From contig NZ_JANIIC010000001.1 in assembly GCF_024519315.1 (NCBI RefSeq), positions 310,001-374,000 of the forward strand: 64,000 nt of DNA. Reading direction: 5' to 3'. Of the stretch, positions 43,601 to 56,404 are shown piece by piece (position 1 is the first letter of the stretch; each line of letters opens with the position of its first letter). This DNA comes from Streptomyces malaysiensis subsp. samsunensis (GTDB lineage: Bacteria > Actinomycetota > Actinomycetes > Streptomycetales > Streptomycetaceae). Made by a program: the position numbers and the translations under genes. A model generated the notes under the pieces. That model saw only the letters and a list, made by a program, of their open reading frames with translations. It made no database searches and was not told the origin of the DNA.

Positions 43601-46140
43601 GTGGCGAGCACCTGGGCCTCGGAGCGGCCGCCGCGCAGGGTGGGGACGAACACCGCGCGGGCGTCGGTGTCCCCGTCGGTGCCGGTCTCCGTCTCGGCGA
43701 GGCAGTCCTCGCCCATCGCGGAGAGCACCCCGTCCGGGCCGAGCTCCACGAAGGTGGTCACACCCTGGTCGCGCAGGGTGCGGACGCCGTCGAGGAAGCG
43801 GACGGACTCACGGACGTGGCGCACCCAGAACTCCGGCAGACGGATCTCGTCGGCGGCGGCCACGGTGCCGGTGAGACAGGACACCAGCGGGATCTTCGGG
43901 GCGTTGAAGGTCAGGCCCTCGGCCAGCTTGCGGAAGTCCGCGAGCATCGGGTCCATATACGGCGAGTGGAAGGCATGGCTGACCGTGAGCCGCTTGGTCT
44001 TGCGGCCCCGCGCCTCGAAAGCCGCCGCGATCTCCGCCGCCGCGTCCTCGTCACCCGCGATGACCACCGACGTCGGCCCGTTGACGGCGGCGACGCTCAC
44101 CCGGTCGGTGAGCAGCGGCGCCACCTCGTCCTCGGACGCCTGGACGGCGATCATCGCGCCACCGCCCGGAAGCTCCTGCATCAACCGACCGCGGGCGGCG
44201 ACCAGCGCACACGCGTCGGCGAGCGAGAACACGCCCGCCACATGCGCGGCGGCGATCTCACCGATGGAGTGGCCGGCCAGGTAGTCCGGTGTGAGACCCC
44301 ACGCCTCGACCAGCCGGAACAGCGCCACCTCGACGGCGAACAGCGCGGGCTGGGTGACGGCGGTGCGGTCCAGCGCCTGGGCGTCCTCGCCGAACAGCAC
44401 GGTCTTCAGCGGCCGTTCGAGGTGGCGGTCCAGCTCGTCGCACACCTCGTCCAGCGCCTCCGCGAAGCGCGGGAACGCCCCGTACAGCTCACGGCCCATA
44501 CCGAGCCGCTGACTGCCCTGCCCGGTGAACAGGAACGCCACCTTGCCCTCGGTGGCCACTCCGCGCAGCGCCTGCGCCGGGTGCTCACCGCGTGCCAGCG
44601 CGTCCAGCGCGCCCAGCACCTCGTCAGCCCCGTCATGGCCTTCGGCGACCAGCGCGACGCGGTGTTCGAGCGCGGCGCGGGTCGTCGCGAGCGAGAAGCC
44701 CAGATCGGTGAGGGCGGTCCGGGGCTCGGCGGCGATCCGCGACCGCAGCCGCCGCGCCTGGGCCCGCACACCGTCCTCGGTACGGGCTGACACCAGCACG
44801 GGCACATACGGCAGGGCCTCGGGCTCCACCGCGGGCTCATCCGGCTCCAGGGCGGGCGGCTGCTCGATGATGGCGTGGGCGTTGGTGCCGCTGATGCCGA
44901 ACGAGGACACCGCGGCCCGGCGCGGACGGCCGGTCTCCGGCCACTCCCGCGCCTCGGTCAGCAGCGACACCGCCCCCGCCGACCAGTCCACATGCGGCGA
45001 CGGCTCGTCCACGTGCAGGGTTTGCGGCAGCAGGCCGTGCCGCATCGACAGCACCATCTTGATGATGCCCGCGACACCGGAAGCGGCCTGGGTGTGGCCC
45101 AGGTTGGACTTGACGGAGCCCAGCCACAGCGGCCGCTCCGCGTCCCGCTCCCGGCCGTAGGTGGCCAGCAGCGCCTGGGCCTCGATCGGGTCGCCCAGCG
45201 TCGTGCCCGTGCCATGCGCCTCGACCACGTCCACCTCACCGGTGGTCAGGCGGGCGTTGGCGAGGGCCTGGCGGATGACGCGCTGCTGGGACGGGCCGTT
45301 GGGCGCCGTCAGACCGTTCGACGCACCGTCCTGGTTGACGGCCGAGCCGCGCACGATCGCCAGCACCTCATGGCCGTTCTTCTTCGCGTCCGACAGCCGC
45401 TCCAGCAGCAGCATGCCCGCGCCCTCGCCCCAGCCGGTGCCGTCGGCGGCGGCCGCGAAGGACTTGCAGCGGCCGTCCCTGGCCAGTCCGCGCTGGCGGC
45501 TGAAGTCGATGAACGTACCCGGGGTGAACATCACCGTGACGCCGCCCGCCAACGCGAGCGAGCACTCGCCCTGGCGCAGCGCCTGCGCCGCCAGATGCAG
45601 CGCGACCAGCGAGGACGAGCAGGCCGTGTCGACCGTGACGGCCGGGCCCTCCAGGCCGAAGGTGTACGCCACCCGGCCGGACACCACACTGCTGGAGCTG
45701 CCGGTGCCGAGATAGCCCTCGACCTCGTTCGGCACGGCGTGCAGCCGGGACCCGTAGTCGTGGTACATGACGCCCGCGAACACACCGGTACGGCTGCCGC
45801 GCACCGACAGCGGATCGATTCCGGCGCGCTCGAACGCCTCCCACGTGGTCTCCAGCAGCAGCCGCTGCTGCGGGTCCATGGCGAGGGCCTCGCGCGGCGA
45901 GATCCCGAAGAACGCCGGGTCGAAGTCGGCCGCGTCGTGCAGGAAACCGCCCTCGCGGGCGTAGGAGGTGCCCTGGGTCTCCGGGTCCGGGTCGTAGAGC
46001 GCCTCGAGGTCCCAGCCGCGGTTGTCCGGGAAGCGGGAGATGCCGTCCTCGCCCGCGGCGAGCAGCTGCCACAGCTCCTCGGGCGTGGTGACCCCGCCCG
46101 GGTAGCGGCAGCTCATGGCCACGATGGCGATCGGCTCGTC
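40624..46140 (-). other. Module C3: KS-AT(malonyl)-DH-KR-ACP and C-terminal docking
   Basis: KS Cys3523; AT Ser3974, HAFH from 4071; DH His4287 ([10 protein letters not shown]) and Asp4455; KR with [14 protein letters not shown] and Tyr4889; ACP Ser5066. The AT second half (SPYMDPML onward, [11 protein letters not shown]) is clearly more divergent than the other malonyl ATs of C and D, so it may be of older or different origin. It is predicted to form the second pentaene double bond. The last 70 residues are the docking region for protein D. Confidence 0.9.
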
Positions 46141-49100
46141 GTCGGTGGCGGCCACGACCGGCACCGGTGTGTGCACCGCCGGGGAGTCCGTGCCGACGAG
46201 CTCGGTCCGCAGATGGCGGGCCAGGACCTGCGGGTCCGGGTAGTCGAAGATGAGCGTGGCGGGCAGCCGTAGCCCGGTGACGGTGTTGAGCTGGTTGCGC
46301 AGTTCGACGGCGGTCAGCGAGTCGAAGCCAAGCTCCTTGAACGCCCGGCCGGAACCGATGGTCTCCGCGCCCGCGTAACCGAGCACGGTGGCCACCTGCG
46401 CCCGGACCAGATCCAGCAGCAGCCGCTCCTGCTCGGGCTCGGAGAGCCCGGCGAGCCGCCCGGCAAGACCGGACTCGCCCCCGGCCGCGGCCGCGTCCAC
46501 CGCGCGCCGCGCCGGAATCCGCACCAGACCGCGGAACAGGGGCGAGATCGCGGGCTGGTTGCGCAGCGCCGCGAGGTCCACCCGCATGGGCACCAGCGAC
46601 GCCTCGCGGACGGTCAGTGCGGTGTCGAGCAGCGCGAGGCCCTCCGCCACCGGCAGCGGCGGCAGTCCGGCGCGCCGCATCCGGCTGATGTCGGCCTCGT
46701 CCAGCGTGCTGCCCATCCCGGCCCCGGCCCACAGGCCCCATGCCAGCGCGGTGGCGGGCAGGCCCTGCGCGGTGCGGTGGCGGGCGAGCGCGTCCAGGAA
46801 GGCGTTGGCGGCCGCGTAGTTGCCCTGCCCCGGACCGCCGAACACACCGGAGGAGGACGAGAACAGAACGAAGGCCGTCAGGTCCAGGTCGCGGGTGAGC
46901 TCATGGAGGTTCCACGCCGCGTCCACCTTCGGACGCATCACATGGTCGACGCGCTCAGAGGTCAGCGAACTGATCACACCGTCGTCCAGCACACCGGCGG
47001 TGTGCACGACGGCCGTGAGCGGATGCTCGGCGGGGACGGTGGCAAGGGTCGCGGCCAGCGCGCCCCGGTCCGCCACGTCACAGGCCGCCCAGGCCACCTC
47101 GGCGCCCAACTCGCCCAGCTCGGCGGTGAGTTCAACCGCACCCGGCGCCTCGTCGCCACGGCGGCTGACCAGCAGCAGATGCCGTACGCCACGTTCGGCC
47201 ACCAGATGCCGCGCCACCAGACCGCCCAGCGAACCGGACGCACCGGTCACCAGCACCGTGCCCTCGGGGTCGAGACCCCGGGCGTCGTCGCCCTCCGGCT
47301 CCACGGCCACCCGCGCCAGCCGGGGCACGGACACCGCGCCCGCGCGGATCGCCAGCTGCGGCTCGTCCGAGGCCAGGGCGGCGGGCAGGGCGCGCAGCGA
47401 CTCCTCGGCACCGTCGATGTCCACCAGCACGAACCGGCCCGGGTTCTCCGTCTGCGCCGAGCGCAGCAGACCCCAGACGGCCGCACCGGCCAGGTCCGCC
47501 ACCGGCTCGTCGGCCTCGGCGGCCACCGCGCCACGGGTCAGCACGACCAGCGGGGCGTCCCCGAACCGCTCCTCCTCGAGCCACCGCTGGACGGCGGTGA
47601 GCGCCGCGGCGGCGGCGCGGTGCGCCGCACGGGCCGACTGCTCACCGAGTTCGGCGGACGGCGATACGACGACGTACTCGGGCGCGGGCGCCGTGCCCGC
47701 GGCGACCGCCGCGGCCAGCGTCGCGAGATCCCCGTACGCCGTGGTCCCGAGCCCGAACGGATCGGCGCCCAGCACCGCCCACCGGCCGTCGGTCGGCACA
47801 TCCGCCCCGGCCGCGTCGGCGAGCCCGGCCGTAGTCGTCCACTCCAGGCGGAACAGCGACTCGTGGTAGGCCGTCCGCGCGCTCTGGAGCTGCTCGGCCG
47901 AGACCGGGCGCAGTCCGAGCGTCTCGACGGCCGCGACCGGCGCACCCGTGGTGTCGGCGATCTCCAGCCGGACACCGTCGTTGCCCGCGGAGGTCAGACG
48001 CACCCGCAGCGCCGAGGCGCCGCTCGCGTACAGCGACACACCGGTCCAGGCGAACGGCAGCCGCCCTTCCCCGCCCGTGTTGCCCAGGCCGCCCATCCCG
48101 ATGGCGTGCAGCGCGGAGTCCAGCAGCGCCGGGTGCAGCCCGAACGCGCCGGCCTCCTCGGCCGTGCCCTCGTCCAGCGCCACCTCGGCGAACACCTCGC
48201 CACCGCGCTGCCACGCCCTGCGCAGCCCCTGGAACGCGGGGCCGTAGGCGAAGCCGATGTCCAGCAGGCCCTCGTAACGGCCGTCCAGCTCCACTTCCGT
48301 GGCACCCGCCGGGGGCCACTCGGTCAGCTCGAACGACGCCTCCGGACGGCCGCCGGACGACAGGACACCGGTGGCGTGCCGGGTCCACGGCTCATCGGCG
48401 GGCAGGCTCTCCAGCCGGGAGTGCAGCGCCAGCGGGCGGCGGCCGGTCCCGTCCGCCGCACCGACCGAGAGCCGCAGCTGGACACCGCCTTGCGCGGGCA
48501 GGACCAGCGGCGCTTCGAGGGTCAGCTCCTCCAGATAGTCGCAGCCGACGTGGTCACCGGCGCGGATGGCCAGCTCCACGAACGCGGTACCGGGCAGCAG
48601 CACCGTGTCCAGGATGGTGTGGCCCGCGAGCCACGGGTGCGTGGACAGCGCCAGCCGTCCGGTGAACAACATCCCGTCCGCGTCCGGCAGTTCGGCACTT
48701 GCGCCGAGCAGCGGATGTTCGGCCTCGCCCAGCCCGACCGCGGCCACATCGCCGAGGAACAGCGACGAGACCTTCGGCCAGTAGCGCTGCCGCTGGAAGG
48801 GGTAGGTCGGGAACTCGGCCAGCTCGACCCGCGCGGCGCCCGTACCGGCGTAGTAGGCCGCCCAGTCCATCACGACGCCACGGACATGCGCCCGCGCGAC
48901 GGCCTTCGTGAGCGCCTCGGCCTCGGGACGGTCCTTGCGCAGCACGGCGGCGAAGGCGGCGTCGGACTCGGCGTCCACGCACTCCTGGGCCATGGCGGTG
49001 AGCACACCGTCGGGGCCGAGCTCGACGTAGGTGGTGACGCCCTGGGCTTCCAACGTCCGGACGCCATCGAGGAAGCGGACGGCCTCGCGGACGTGGCGCA

Positions 49101-52100
49101 CCCAGAAGTCGGGGGTCGCGATCTCCTCGGCGGAGACGACGTTCCCGGTGAGGTTGGAGACGATCGGGATGCGCGGGGCCTCGTACGACAGGCCCTCCGC
49201 GACCTCGCGGAACGCGTCCAGCATCCCGTCCATGCGGGGCGAGTGGAACGCGTGGCTGACCGTGAGCTGCTTGGTCTTACGCCCCTGCGCCTCGAACGAC
49301 GCCGCGATCTCCAGCGCCGCGTCCTCATCACCCGCGATAACGACCGACGTCGGCCCGTTGAGCGCGGCAATCGACACCCGCTCGCTGAGCAGCGGCGCCA
49401 CCTCGTCCTCGGACGCCTGCACCGCGATCATCGCGCCACCGGCCGGAAGCTCTTGCATCAGACGGCCACGGGCCGCCACCAGCGTGCACGCGTCGGCGAG
49501 GGACAGCACACCCGCCACATGCGCGGCGGCAAGCTCGCCGATCGAGTGCCCGGAGAGGAAGTCCGCCTTCAGACCCCACGCCTCGACCAGCCGGAACAGC
49601 GCCACCTCGACCGCGAACAACGCGGGCTGGGTGAACCCGGTCCGGTCCAGCGCCTCTGCGTCCTCCCCGAACAACACCTCACGAAGCGGCCGTTCGAGAT
49701 GCGCGTCCAGATGGGCGCACGCCTCGTCCAGCGCGTCCGCGAACGCCGGGAAGGCGTCGTACAGCTCACGGCCCATCCCCAGCCGCTGGCTCCCCTGCCC
49801 GGTGAACAGGAACGCCACCTTGCCACCGGACACCGAACCCCGCACGAGCCCGGCCGCCGTGCGGCCCTCGGCGAGCGCCGCCAGGCCGGACAGCAGCCCG
49901 TCCCGGTCCTCGGCCACGAGCGCCGCGCGCTCCTCGAAGGCGGCACGGCGCGTGGCGAGCGTGAACGCCACATCGGTGGCGTCCAGTTCGGGCCGGTCGC
50001 CGAGGTGGGCGCGCAGCCGTGCGGCCTGGTCGCGCAGGCCCTCGGGGGACTTGGCGGAGAGCACCCAGGCGGCCGGGACGCCGGACCGCGGCGCAGCGAC
50101 GGGCCCCGCGTCCTCGCTCTCGTCCGCGTACCCGGGCGCCTGCTCGATGATGGTGTGCGCGTTGGTGCCGCTGATACCGAACGAGGACACCGCGGCCCGG
50201 CGCGGACGGCCGGTCTCCGGCCACTCCCGCGCCTCGGTCAGCAGCGACACCGCGCCCGCCGACCAGTCGACGTGCGGGGTGGGCTCATCGACGTTGAGGG
50301 TCTGCGGCAGCACTCCGTGCCGGATGGCCAGCACCATCTTCAGCACACCGGCGACACCGGCCGCGGCCTGCGTGTGGCCGAAGTTCGACTTGATGGAGCC
50401 CAGCCACAACGGCTGCCCCTCGGGCCGCTCCTGGCCGTAGGTGGCGAGCAGCGCCTGGGCCTCGATGGGGTCGCCGAGCTTGGTGCCGGTGCCGTGCGCC
50501 TCGACCGCGTCCACCTCGGACGTCGACAGCCCGGCGCTCGCCAGGGCCTGCCGGATCACCCGCTGCTGCGACGGACCATTCGGCGCGGTCAGACCGTTCG
50601 ACGCGCCGTCCTGGTTGATGGCGCTGCCGCGCACGATGGCCAGCACCTCATGGCCGTTGCGCCGCGCGTCCGACAGCCGCTCCACGAGCAGCATGCCGAT
50701 GCCCTCACCCCAGCCGGTGCCATCCGCACCCGCCGCGAACGCCTTGATCCGACCATCCGCCGCAAGACCACGCTGACGACTGAAATCAACAAACGAGCCC
50801 GGCGTCGACATCACCGTCACACCACCGGCCAACGCCAACGAGCACTCACCCGCCCGCAACGCCTGAACCGCCCAGTGCAACGCCACCAACGACGACGAAC
50901 ACGCCGTGTCCACCGTCACCGAAGGACCCTCAAGCCCCAACGCGTACGACACCCGGCCCGACAGCACACTCGCCGCGTTACCCGTCCCCACGAAGCCTTC
51001 CGAGCCATCGGGGGCGGACAGGATGACGGGCAGGTAGTCCTGGCCGTTGGTGCCCGCGAACACACCGACCTGCTGACCGCGCAGCGTGGTCGGATCGATC
51101 CCCGCCCGCTCGAACGCCTCCCAGGACGTCTCCAGCAGCAACCGCTGCTGCGGATCCATGGCAAGCGCCTCACGCGGCGAAATACCGAAGAAGCCGGGGT
51201 CGAACTCGGCCGCGTCCGCGAGGAATCCGCCCTCGCGGACGTAACTGCCGTACTCGGTGGCGGAGTCCGGGTCGTAGAGCGACTCCAGGTCCCAGCCGCG
51301 GTCGGCGGGGAACTCCGTCACCGCGTCCTGGCCGGACGCCAGCAGCCGCCACAGCTCCTCGGGCGACCGTACGCCACCCGGGAAGCGGCAGCTCATCCCG
51401 ACGATCGCGATGGGGTCATCGTCCAGAGCCACGCCCACCGACGACGCGCCGGTCACCGCCGGGCGGGAGCCGATGAGTTCGGCCTGGAGGTGATCGGCGA
51501 GGGCGATCGGGGTGGGGTAGTCGTAGATGATGGTGGCGGGCAGCTTCAGCCCGGTGAGGGTGGAGAGCAGGTTGCGGATCTCCACCGCGGTGAGGGAGTC
51601 GAAGCCGATGTCGCGGAAGGCGCGGCCGGGCTCCACCGAGTCCGGTCCGGGGTGGCCGAGGACGACGGCCACCTGGGTGCGGACGAAGTCCACGGCGATC
51701 CGCTCGCGTTCCTCGTCGGTTCCGGCGTCGGTGAGCCGCTGGGCCAGCGAGGTGGTCCCCCCGAAGCGGGCGGGGCCGTCATGGGACGCACGCGCGGCGT
51801 TGATGGCGCGCTTCGCCTCGCCGAGGTCGGCGAGCAGGGGGTTCGGACGGTGGGCGGAGAGGCCCGGTGCGAAGCGGTCCCATTCGATGTCGACGACGAG
51901 GGAGAAGGTCTCGTCGAGGTCGAGCGCGGCCCCCAGGGCGGCGGTGGCCAGTTCCGGAGCGAGGGCGGGCAGCCCGGAGTGCCGGAGCCGCTCGGCCACC
52001 AGCTCGTCTGTGGCCATACCGCCGTCGGCCCAGGCCCCCCAGGCCATCGAGGTGGCGGGCAGCCCCTCGGCGCGGCGCTGTTCGGCGAGCGCGTCGAGAT

Positions 52101-55100
52101 AGGCGTTGGCGGCTACGTAGTTGGCCTGTCCGGCGGCGCCGAAGGTGGCGGCCATGGAGGAGAAGAGCACGAAGGCGGACAGGTCGAGGCCGCGGGTGAG
52201 CTCGTGCAGATGGCGGGCGCCGTCGGCCTTGACGCGCAGCACATCGGCCATCCGCCGTGGGGTCTGGGCGTCGAGCACCCCGTCGTCCAGCACTCCGGCG
52301 GCGTGGACGACCGTGGTCAGCGGGTGCTCCGCGGGTATGGACGCCAGCAGTCCGGCGAGGGCGTCGCGGTCGGCGACGTCGCAGGCGGCGATGGTCACCC
52401 GGGCGCCGAGGGCGGTGAGTTCGTCCCGCAGTTCGCCGGCGCCGGGGGCGTCCGGGCCGCGGCGGCCGGCGAGCAGGATGTGCTCGGCGCCGTGGGCCAC
52501 GAGCCAGCGGGCGACATGGCCGCCGAGGGCGCCGGTGCCGCCGGTGATCAGCGCGGTGCCGTGGGTGGTCCAGCCGTCGCCGGTGGTCTCGTGGTGCGGG
52601 GCGCGGGCCAGCCGGCGGGCGTGGATGCCCTGCGGGCGGATCGCCAGGTGGTCCTCGCCGCTGATGCCCTCGGGCCCGGAGAGGATGTCGGCGAGCCGGC
52701 CCCGTGCGCGGTCGTCGGCGGTTTCGGGCAGGTCGATCAGACCGCCCCAGCGCTCGGGGTGTTCGAGGGCGACGGTGCGGCCCAGGCCCCAGATCCGGGC
52801 CTGGTCGGGGCGGGTGAGCCGGTCGGAACGGCCCACGGAGACCGCGCCGCGGGTGGCGGCCCACAGCGCGGCGTCGAGGTCCGCGTCACCGAGGGCCTGG
52901 ACGAGGGCGAGGGTGCCCGCGAGTCCGGCGGTGAGCGCGGGGTGTTCGGTGTGCGGCCGCTCATCGAGGCCGAGCAGGGACAGGACGCCGTCGGCGTGCG
53001 GGGTCCGCCGCGGGTCGTCGGGCGAGGCCAGCGCGGTGCGGATCCGCTCGGCGATGCCCGCCCGGTCGTCCGCCGTGCCGTCCACGGCGATCTCGTGGAC
53101 GCGTACGCCGCGTTCGGTCAGGGCCCGTACCGGCTCCGTGACCCACGGGTCGCCGGTGTGCCCGGCGGGGGTGACGACGAGCCAGGTGCCGGTGAACGGC
53201 CGGGGCTGGGTCTGCGGCAGCGGCTTCCAGAGGGTGCGGTAGCGCCAGCCGTGCACCGTGGACCGGTCGTGGCTCTGCCGCCGCCACGCGGACAGGACGG
53301 GCAGCACCTCGCTGAGCGGCTGGTCGCCGTCGAGGCCGAGGGTCTCGACCAGGGCGGCCAGGTCCTCGGTGTGCACGACCTCCCAGAACCGGGCGTCGGC
53401 CACGGCGGGCGCGGCGGGATTCCCGGGGGCGTCGGAGTCCGAAAAGGGGTGGGCCGGCCAGTACCGCTGCCGCTGGAAGGCATAGGTGGGCAGGTCGACG
53501 CGGCGGGCGCCGGCACCGCTGTAGTACGCGTGCCAGTCGACGGGGACGCCACGCACATGGGCCCGAGCCAGCACCTGGTTGAGGGTGCGGGCCTCGGGAC
53601 GGTCGGAGCGCAGGGCGGGCAGGAACGCGTACGTCCGCGCCTTGGCACCGGCCACGCAGTCCTGGGCCATGGCCGAGAGCACCCCGCCGGGGCCCAGTTC
53701 GACGAAGGTCGTCACGCCGTAGTCCTCGAGCCGGCGGACGGCGTCGAGGAAGCGGACGGTCTCGCGGACGTGGCGGACCCAGAAGTCGGGGCTGGTGATC
53801 TCGTCGGCGCCCACCAGGGTGCCGGTGAGGCTGGAGACGATCGGGATCCGCGGAGCCTCGTACGTCAGCCGCCGGGCGACCTGGCGGAAGTTCTCCAGCA
53901 TTCCGTCCATGTGCGGGGAGTGGAAGGCGTGGCTGACGGTGAGCCGCTTGATCTTGCGGCCCTGGGCCTCGAACGACGCGGCGATCTCCGCCGCCGCACC
54001 CTCGTCACCGGCGATGACCACCGACGTCGGCCCGTTCAGCGCGGCGATCGAGACGCGCTCGGTGAGCAGCGGCGCGACCTCGTCCTCCGACGCCTGGACG
54101 GCGATCATCGCGCCACCGGTGGGCAGCTGCTGCATCAGCTGGCTGCGCGCGGCCACCAGGGCGGCGGCGTGGGTGAGCGAGAGCACCCCGGCGACATGGG
54201 CGGCGGCGATCTCGCCGATGGAGTGGCCGGAGAGGAAGTCGGGCCGCAGCCCCCAGGATTCGACGAGGCGGAAGAGGGCGACCTCGACGGCGAACAGCGC
54301 GGGCTGGGTGAAGCCGGTCAGGTCGAGCGCGGCGGCGTCGTCGCCGAACAGCACGTCCTTCAGCGGCCGGTCGAGGAAGCGGTCGAGCTGGGCGCAGACC
54401 GCGTCCAGCGCCTCGGCGAACACCGGGTACGTCTCGTACAGCTCACGGCCCATGCCGAGCCGCTGGCTGCCCTGGCCCGTGAAGAGGAACGCGACCTTGC
54501 CCTCGGCGGCCACTCCCTCGGCCACCTCGGAGTGGTGGCGGCCTTCGGCGAGCGCGCCGAGGCCCGCGAGCAGTTCATCGCGGTCGGCCGCGACGACCAC
54601 GGCGCGGCGGTCGAGGGCGGCGCGGGTGACGGCCTGGGAGTAGCCGATGTCGGTGAGGTGGTGGCCGGGGTGGGCGGTCAGATGGGCGTGGAGCCGCAGC
54701 ACCTGGGCCCGCAGTGCCTCCTCGCTCCTGCCCGAGAGCACGACCGGGACCAGTGGCAGGTCGGCCCGCTCCGGCTCGGTGTCCTCGGCGGGGGCCGGGG
54801 CCTCCTCCAGGATGGTGTGCACATTGGTGCCGCTCATGCCGAATGACGAGACGCCCGCACGGCGCGGCGTCGCGCCCTCGGAGTCCCGGGCCCACTCACG
54901 GGTGGTGGTGAGCAGCTCGACGTCCCCGGCCGTCCAGTCGACGTGCGGGGTGGGCTCGGTGAGGTGGAGCGTCTTGGGCAGCACACCGTGCCGCATCGCC
55001 ATGACCATCTTGATGACACCGCCGACACCGGCGCCCGCCTGGGCGTGGCCGATGTTGGACTTGATGGAGCCGATGAGCAGCGGTTTCCCCTCGGGCCGGC

Positions 55101-56187
55101 CCTGGCCGTAGGTGGCGAGCAGCGCCTGCGCCTCGATCGGGTCGCCGAGGGCGGTGCCGGTGCCGTGCGCCTCGACGACGTCGACCTGGTCGGGCGTGAG
55201 CCTGGCGTTGGCCAGCGCCTGGAGGATGACCCGTTGCTGCGAGGGGCCGTTGGGCGCGGTCAGACCGTTGGACGCACCGTCCTGGTTGACGGCGGAGCCG
55301 CGCACCACGGCGAGCACCGGATGACCCTTGCGCTGGGCGTCCGAGAGCCGCTCGACCAGCAGCATGCCGATGCCCTCGCCCAGGCAGAAGCCGTCGGCCT
55401 CCGGGGCGAACGGCTTGGAACGCCCGTCGAAGGCCAGTCCGCGCATCTTGCTGTAGTCGATGAAGACGCCGGGCGCGGCCATCAGGGTCACCCCGCCGGC
55501 CAGCGCGAGCGAGCATTCGCCGTTGCGGAGCGCCTGGACCGCGAGGTGGAGGGCCACCAGGGAGGAGGAACAGGCGGTGTCGACGGTGGCGGCGGGGCCC
55601 TCGAAGCCGAAGGTGTAGGACAGCCGGCCGGAGGCGACGCTCGCGGCGTTGCCGGTGCCGAAGTAGCCCTCGAAGTTCTCACCGGAGCTGAGGATCGCGC
55701 CCAGGTAGTCGTGGTTGCTGGTACCGACGAAGACGCCGATCTGCTTGCCGCGCACCGAGACCGGGTCGATTCCGGCGCGCTCGAACGCCTCCCAGGACGT
55801 CTCCAGCAGCAGCCGCTGCTGCGGGTCCATGCCGAGCGCTTCACGCGGGCTGATGCCGAAAAAGGACGGGTCGAAGTCGGCGATCCCGTCGACGAATCCG
55901 CCCTCGCGCACATAGCTGCTGCCGGGGTGGTCCGGGTCCGGGTGGTACATCTTGTCGACGTCCCACCCGCGGTCGGTCGGGAATTCGCTGACCGCGTCGA
56001 CACCGTCGCTGACGATACGCCACAGGTCCTCGGGCGACGACACGCCTCCGGGATAACGGCAGCCGATCCCCACGATGGCGATGGGGTCGTGGTTCTTCGC
56101 CTCGGCCTCTTGCAGGCGGAGGCGAGTCTGGTGCAGATCCGCCGTTACCAGCTTGAGGTAGTCCCGCAGCGTCTCTTCATTCGCCAT
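40624..56187 (-). CDS. Modular PKS C, three modules (C1-C3)
   Basis: The protein has 5187 aa. Its layout is docking coiled coil (1-32); C1 KS-AT-KR-ACP; C2 KS-AT-DH-KR-ACP; C3 KS-AT-DH-KR-ACP; C-terminal docking region ending [15 protein letters not shown]. All three ATs have GHSIGE and HAFH, so all should load malonyl-CoA. KS Cys, His and His residues, ACP Ser residues and KR Tyr residues are all present. Predicted output is one hydroxyl (C1) then two conjugated alkenes (C2, C3). The ATG at 56187 is chosen because the docking helix begins there and KS spacing matches the other proteins. Its Shine-Dalgarno is weak (only GGA about 9 nt upstream). It is preceded by the 260 bp promoter region, so it probably begins the C-D-E-F transcription unit. 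Gene D starts 51 nt downstream. It acts in the cytoplasm as a dimeric megasynthase. Confidence 0.97.
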   Translation of the reverse strand: MANEETLRDYLKLVTADLHQTRLRLQEAEAKNHDPIAIVGIGCRYPGGVSSPEDLWRIVSDGVDAVSEFPTDRGWDVDKMYHPDPDHPGSSYVREGGFVDGIADFDPSFFGISPREALGMDPQQRLLLETSWEAFERAGIDPVSVRGKQIGVFVGTSNHDYLGAILSSGENFEGYFGTGNAASVASGRLSYTFGFEGPAATVDTACSSSLVALHLAVQALRNGECSLALAGGVTLMAAPGVFIDYSKMRGLAFDGRSKPFAPEADGFCLGEGIGMLLVERLSDAQRKGHPVLAVVRGSAVNQDGASNGLTAPNGPSQQRVILQALANARLTPDQVDVVEAHGTGTALGDPIEAQALLATYGQGRPEGKPLLIGSIKSNIGHAQAGAGVGGVIKMVMAMRHGVLPKTLHLTEPTPHVDWTAGDVELLTTTREWARDSEGATPRRAGVSSFGMSGTNVHTILEEAPAPAEDTEPERADLPLVPVVLSGRSEEALRAQVLRLHAHLTAHPGHHLTDIGYSQAVTRAALDRRAVVVAADRDELLAGLGALAEGRHHSEVAEGVAAEGKVAFLFTGQGSQRLGMGRELYETYPVFAEALDAVCAQLDRFLDRPLKDVLFGDDAAALDLTGFTQPALFAVEVALFRLVESWGLRPDFLSGHSIGEIAAAHVAGVLSLTHAAALVAARSQLMQQLPTGGAMIAVQASEDEVAPLLTERVSIAALNGPTSVVIAGDEGAAAEIAASFEAQGRKIKRLTVSHAFHSPHMDGMLENFRQVARRLTYEAPRIPIVSSLTGTLVGADEITSPDFWVRHVRETVRFLDAVRRLEDYGVTTFVELGPGGVLSAMAQDCVAGAKARTYAFLPALRSDRPEARTLNQVLARAHVRGVPVDWHAYYSGAGARRVDLPTYAFQRQRYWPAHPFSDSDAPGNPAAPAVADARFWEVVHTEDLAALVETLGLDGDQPLSEVLPVLSAWRRQSHDRSTVHGWRYRTLWKPLPQTQPRPFTGTWLVVTPAGHTGDPWVTEPVRALTERGVRVHEIAVDGTADDRAGIAERIRTALASPDDPRRTPHADGVLSLLGLDERPHTEHPALTAGLAGTLALVQALGDADLDAALWAATRGAVSVGRSDRLTRPDQARIWGLGRTVALEHPERWGGLIDLPETADDRARGRLADILSGPEGISGEDHLAIRPQGIHARRLARAPHHETTGDGWTTHGTALITGGTGALGGHVARWLVAHGAEHILLAGRRGPDAPGAGELRDELTALGARVTIAACDVADRDALAGLLASIPAEHPLTTVVHAAGVLDDGVLDAQTPRRMADVLRVKADGARHLHELTRGLDLSAFVLFSSMAATFGAAGQANYVAANAYLDALAEQRRAEGLPATSMAWGAWADGGMATDELVAERLRHSGLPALAPELATAALGAALDLDETFSLVVDIEWDRFAPGLSAHRPNPLLADLGEAKRAINAARASHDGPARFGGTTSLAQRLTDAGTDEERERIAVDFVRTQVAVVLGHPGPDSVEPGRAFRDIGFDSLTAVEIRNLLSTLTGLKLPATIIYDYPTPIALADHLQAELIGSRPAVTGASSVGVALDDDPIAIVGMSCRFPGGVRSPEELWRLLASGQDAVTEFPADRGWDLESLYDPDSATEYGSYVREGGFLADAAEFDPGFFGISPREALAMDPQQRLLLETSWEAFERAGIDPTTLRGQQVGVFAGTNGQDYLPVILSAPDGSEGFVGTGNAASVLSGRVSYALGLEGPSVTVDTACSSSLVALHWAVQALRAGECSLALAGGVTVMSTPGSFVDFSRQRGLAADGRIKAFAAGADGTGWGEGIGMLLVERLSDARRNGHEVLAIVRGSAINQDGASNGLTAPNGPSQQRVIRQALASAGLSTSEVDAVEAHGTGTKLGDPIEAQALLATYGQERPEGQPLWLGSIKSNFGHTQAAAGVAGVLKMVLAIRHGVLPQTLNVDEPTPHVDWSAGAVSLLTEAREWPETGRPRRAAVSSFGISGTNAHTIIEQAPGYADESEDAGPVAAPRSGVPAAWVLSAKSPEGLRDQAARLRAHLGDRPELDATDVAFTLATRRAAFEERAALVAEDRDGLLSGLAALAEGRTAAGLVRGSVSGGKVAFLFTGQGSQRLGMGRELYDAFPAFADALDEACAHLDAHLERPLREVLFGEDAEALDRTGFTQPALFAVEVALFRLVEAWGLKADFLSGHSIGELAAAHVAGVLSLADACTLVAARGRLMQELPAGGAMIAVQASEDEVAPLLSERVSIAALNGPTSVVIAGDEDAALEIAASFEAQGRKTKQLTVSHAFHSPRMDGMLDAFREVAEGLSYEAPRIPIVSNLTGNVVSAEEIATPDFWVRHVREAVRFLDGVRTLEAQGVTTYVELGPDGVLTAMAQECVDAESDAAFAAVLRKDRPEAEALTKAVARAHVRGVVMDWAAYYAGTGAARVELAEFPTYPFQRQRYWPKVSSLFLGDVAAVGLGEAEHPLLGASAELPDADGMLFTGRLALSTHPWLAGHTILDTVLLPGTAFVELAIRAGDHVGCDYLEELTLEAPLVLPAQGGVQLRLSVGAADGTGRRPLALHSRLESLPADEPWTRHATGVLSSGGRPEASFELTEWPPAGATEVELDGRYEGLLDIGFAYGPAFQGLRRAWQRGGEVFAEVALDEGTAEEAGAFGLHPALLDSALHAIGMGGLGNTGGEGRLPFAWTGVSLYASGASALRVRLTSAGNDGVRLEIADTTGAPVAAVETLGLRPVSAEQLQSARTAYHESLFRLEWTTTAGLADAAGADVPTDGRWAVLGADPFGLGTTAYGDLATLAAAVAAGTAPAPEYVVVSPSAELGEQSARAAHRAAAAALTAVQRWLEEERFGDAPLVVLTRGAVAAEADEPVADLAGAAVWGLLRSAQTENPGRFVLVDIDGAEESLRALPAALASDEPQLAIRAGAVSVPRLARVAVEPEGDDARGLDPEGTVLVTGASGSLGGLVARHLVAERGVRHLLLVSRRGDEAPGAVELTAELGELGAEVAWAACDVADRGALAATLATVPAEHPLTAVVHTAGVLDDGVISSLTSERVDHVMRPKVDAAWNLHELTRDLDLTAFVLFSSSSGVFGGPGQGNYAAANAFLDALARHRTAQGLPATALAWGLWAGAGMGSTLDEADISRMRRAGLPPLPVAEGLALLDTALTVREASLVPMRVDLAALRNQPAISPLFRGLVRIPARRAVDAAAAGGESGLAGRLAGLSEPEQERLLLDLVRAQVATVLGYAGAETIGSGRAFKELGFDSLTAVELRNQLNTVTGLRLPATLIFDYPDPQVLARHLRTELVGTDSPAVHTPVPVVAATDDEPIAIVAMSCRYPGGVTTPEELWQLLAAGEDGISRFPDNRGWDLEALYDPDPETQGTSYAREGGFLHDAADFDPAFFGISPREALAMDPQQRLLLETTWEAFERAGIDPLSVRGSRTGVFAGVMYHDYGSRLHAVPNEVEGYLGTGSSSSVVSGRVAYTFGLEGPAVTVDTACSSSLVALHLAAQALRQGECSLALAGGVTVMFTPGTFIDFSRQRGLARDGRCKSFAAAADGTGWGEGAGMLLLERLSDAKKNGHEVLAIVRGSAVNQDGASNGLTAPNGPSQQRVIRQALANARLTTGEVDVVEAHGTGTTLGDPIEAQALLATYGRERDAERPLWLGSVKSNLGHTQAASGVAGIIKMVLSMRHGLLPQTLHVDEPSPHVDWSAGAVSLLTEAREWPETGRPRRAAVSSFGISGTNAHAIIEQPPALEPDEPAVEPEALPYVPVLVSARTEDGVRAQARRLRSRIAAEPRTALTDLGFSLATTRAALEHRVALVAEGHDGADEVLGALDALARGEHPAQALRGVATEGKVAFLFTGQGSQRLGMGRELYGAFPRFAEALDEVCDELDRHLERPLKTVLFGEDAQALDRTAVTQPALFAVEVALFRLVEAWGLTPDYLAGHSIGEIAAAHVAGVFSLADACALVAARGRLMQELPGGGAMIAVQASEDEVAPLLTDRVSVAAVNGPTSVVIAGDEDAAAEIAAAFEARGRKTKRLTVSHAFHSPYMDPMLADFRKLAEGLTFNAPKIPLVSCLTGTVAAADEIRLPEFWVRHVRESVRFLDGVRTLRDQGVTTFVELGPDGVLSAMGEDCLAETETGTDGDTDARAVFVPTLRGGRSEAQVLATALAQIHVRGAAPDWAAVYGGRGARRVALPTYAFQRQRYWLDVGISVEDVVLAGLGSADHPLLGAAVELPDTGGFVFTGRLALPTHPWLADHAVMDTVLLPGTAFVELALRAGHEAGCDTVEELTLQAPLVLPEQGAVQLRLELAAADETGRRALTLHSRREDVPADEPWIRHATGFLAPGEADWPEQPDLGVWPPADATALATEEFYAGAAAAGLGYGPVFQGLDAAWRRGDELFAEIRLPQGFEPQAAAYGVHPALLDAALHTLGLDSEREGGEGARLPFAWTGVRLYAGGAASLRVRLRPGAEGVSLHLADGTGAPVATIDGLVLRPLAAEQLDASRAAYHESLFRPEWTALSASATDIPLGERWVTLGAATGFTVAGERLDDHADLAALTTALDGGAAAPDVVVAPLADTGGVASLADTARAAARNALDLVQNWLNDQRLADTRLVLVTRGAVAAAPGDDIADLVHTTVWGLVKSAQSENPGRFVLVDTDGTDASQRALPSVLATDEPQLALRSGTGHAYRLARVPALPDTPEPAGLGDPDGTVLLSGATGALGGLFARHLVRARGVRRLLLLSRRGGDAPGAAELAAELGEMGAEVTWAACDAADRDALAATLAALPADRPLTAVVHTAGVLDDGVISSLTGERIDTVLRPKVDAAWNLHELTREKDLAAFVLFSSAAGAFGSAGQGNYAAANAFLDALARHRHAQGLPASSLAWGLWATADGMAGSLDTTDVTRISRGGFEALGQDEGLALFDVAGTLSESVLVPIRVDTGALRGQAAAGLLPPLLRGLVRTPVRRSADTGATGVGAVADSGAGSLAERLSGLSETERDRELLEVVLGHVAAVLGYATPDDVDAGRGFLDLGFDSLTAVDLRNRLGAAAGLRLPVTLIFDYPTPTALAGYLREELGLDNAAGHQPVHAELDKLETLLATIAPDDTERTGITTRLRDLLSKWNETHSATDSTAEDREIQSATADEIFDLLDDELGLS
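46141..51423 (-). other. Module C2: KS-AT(malonyl)-DH-KR-ACP
   Basis: KS Cys1763; AT Ser2215, HAFH from 2312; DH His2523 within [10 protein letters not shown] and Asp2690 within HPALLD; KR with LDD, FSS and Tyr3124; ACP Ser3290. The DH motif has Asp where HxxxGxxxxP usually has Gly. It is predicted to form the first trans double bond of the pentaene. Part of the KS (50760-51000) has a distinct wobble-base style shared with module D3. Confidence 0.9.
51424..56187 (-). other. Module C1: KS-AT(malonyl)-KR-ACP
   Basis: Residues are counted in protein C. KS Cys206; AT Ser656 and HAFH at 753-756 (malonyl); no DH between AT and KR; KR with [10 protein letters not shown] near 1212, LDD (B-type) and catalytic Tyr1357 (GQANY) with intact Ser; ACP Ser1531. 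It should leave a D-configured beta-hydroxyl on a C2 unit, placing an OH next to the pentaene. Confidence 0.9.
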
Positions 56188-56247
56188 TTACGCAATCCAT
56201 TTACGGCAGACGGCATTGGAAAATGCTCTACAGATCCCGAAAGGGGA

Positions 56248-56260
56248 GCCGGTAACCGGC
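56248..56260. promoter_or_regulatory. Perfect palindrome GCCGGTAACCGGC in gene C leader
   Basis: This is a 6+1+6 bp inverted repeat about 60 bp before the gene C start and about 20 bp after the predicted P2 start. It could be an operator for a dimeric regulator. As a hairpin it has almost no loop, so a terminator is unlikely and no U-run follows. Confidence 0.3.
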
Positions 56261-56286
56261 AAACAATCAGTCGACTTCTCGCTCAG

Positions 56287-56316
56287 AGGCTAGGCTCGAA
56301 CTAATCCCCGCGCCAA
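56287..56316 (-). promoter_or_regulatory. Candidate promoter P2 upstream of gene C (TTGGCG-18-TAGCCT)
   Basis: On the minus strand TTGGCG (56316-56311) is followed 18 bp later by TAGCCT (56292-56287), a plausible -10 for Streptomyces. Start would be near 56280, about 93 nt before the ATG. Its -35 lies inside the phased G-tract array, a layout expected of an activator-dependent promoter. TCGAGCC directly precedes the -10 and resembles the heptamer bound by SARP activators. Confidence 0.4.
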
Positions 56317-56341
56317 CCCCTAACTGCCCCCTACGACCCCC
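56306..56341 (-). promoter_or_regulatory. Four helically phased G-tracts, candidate activator (SARP-like) operator
   Basis: Minus-strand runs of 5, 5, 4 and 4 G lie at 56341-56337, 56331-56327, 56320-56317 and 56309-56306. Their left boundaries are 10, 11 and 11 bp apart, one helical turn each. Two are preceded by TTA or GTA. SARP-family activators of Streptomyces clusters bind direct repeats with 11 bp spacing overlapping the -35, which is the position here relative to P2. The same strand could alternatively form a G-quadruplex. The sequence pattern is seen directly; the binding protein is inference. Confidence 0.45.
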
Positions 56342-56404
56342 TGGCGGAACCAAGGAGAATAGGGGGGCAGCCGGTATTTCATAAGCTATTCGAGCGTAGT
56401 GAAA

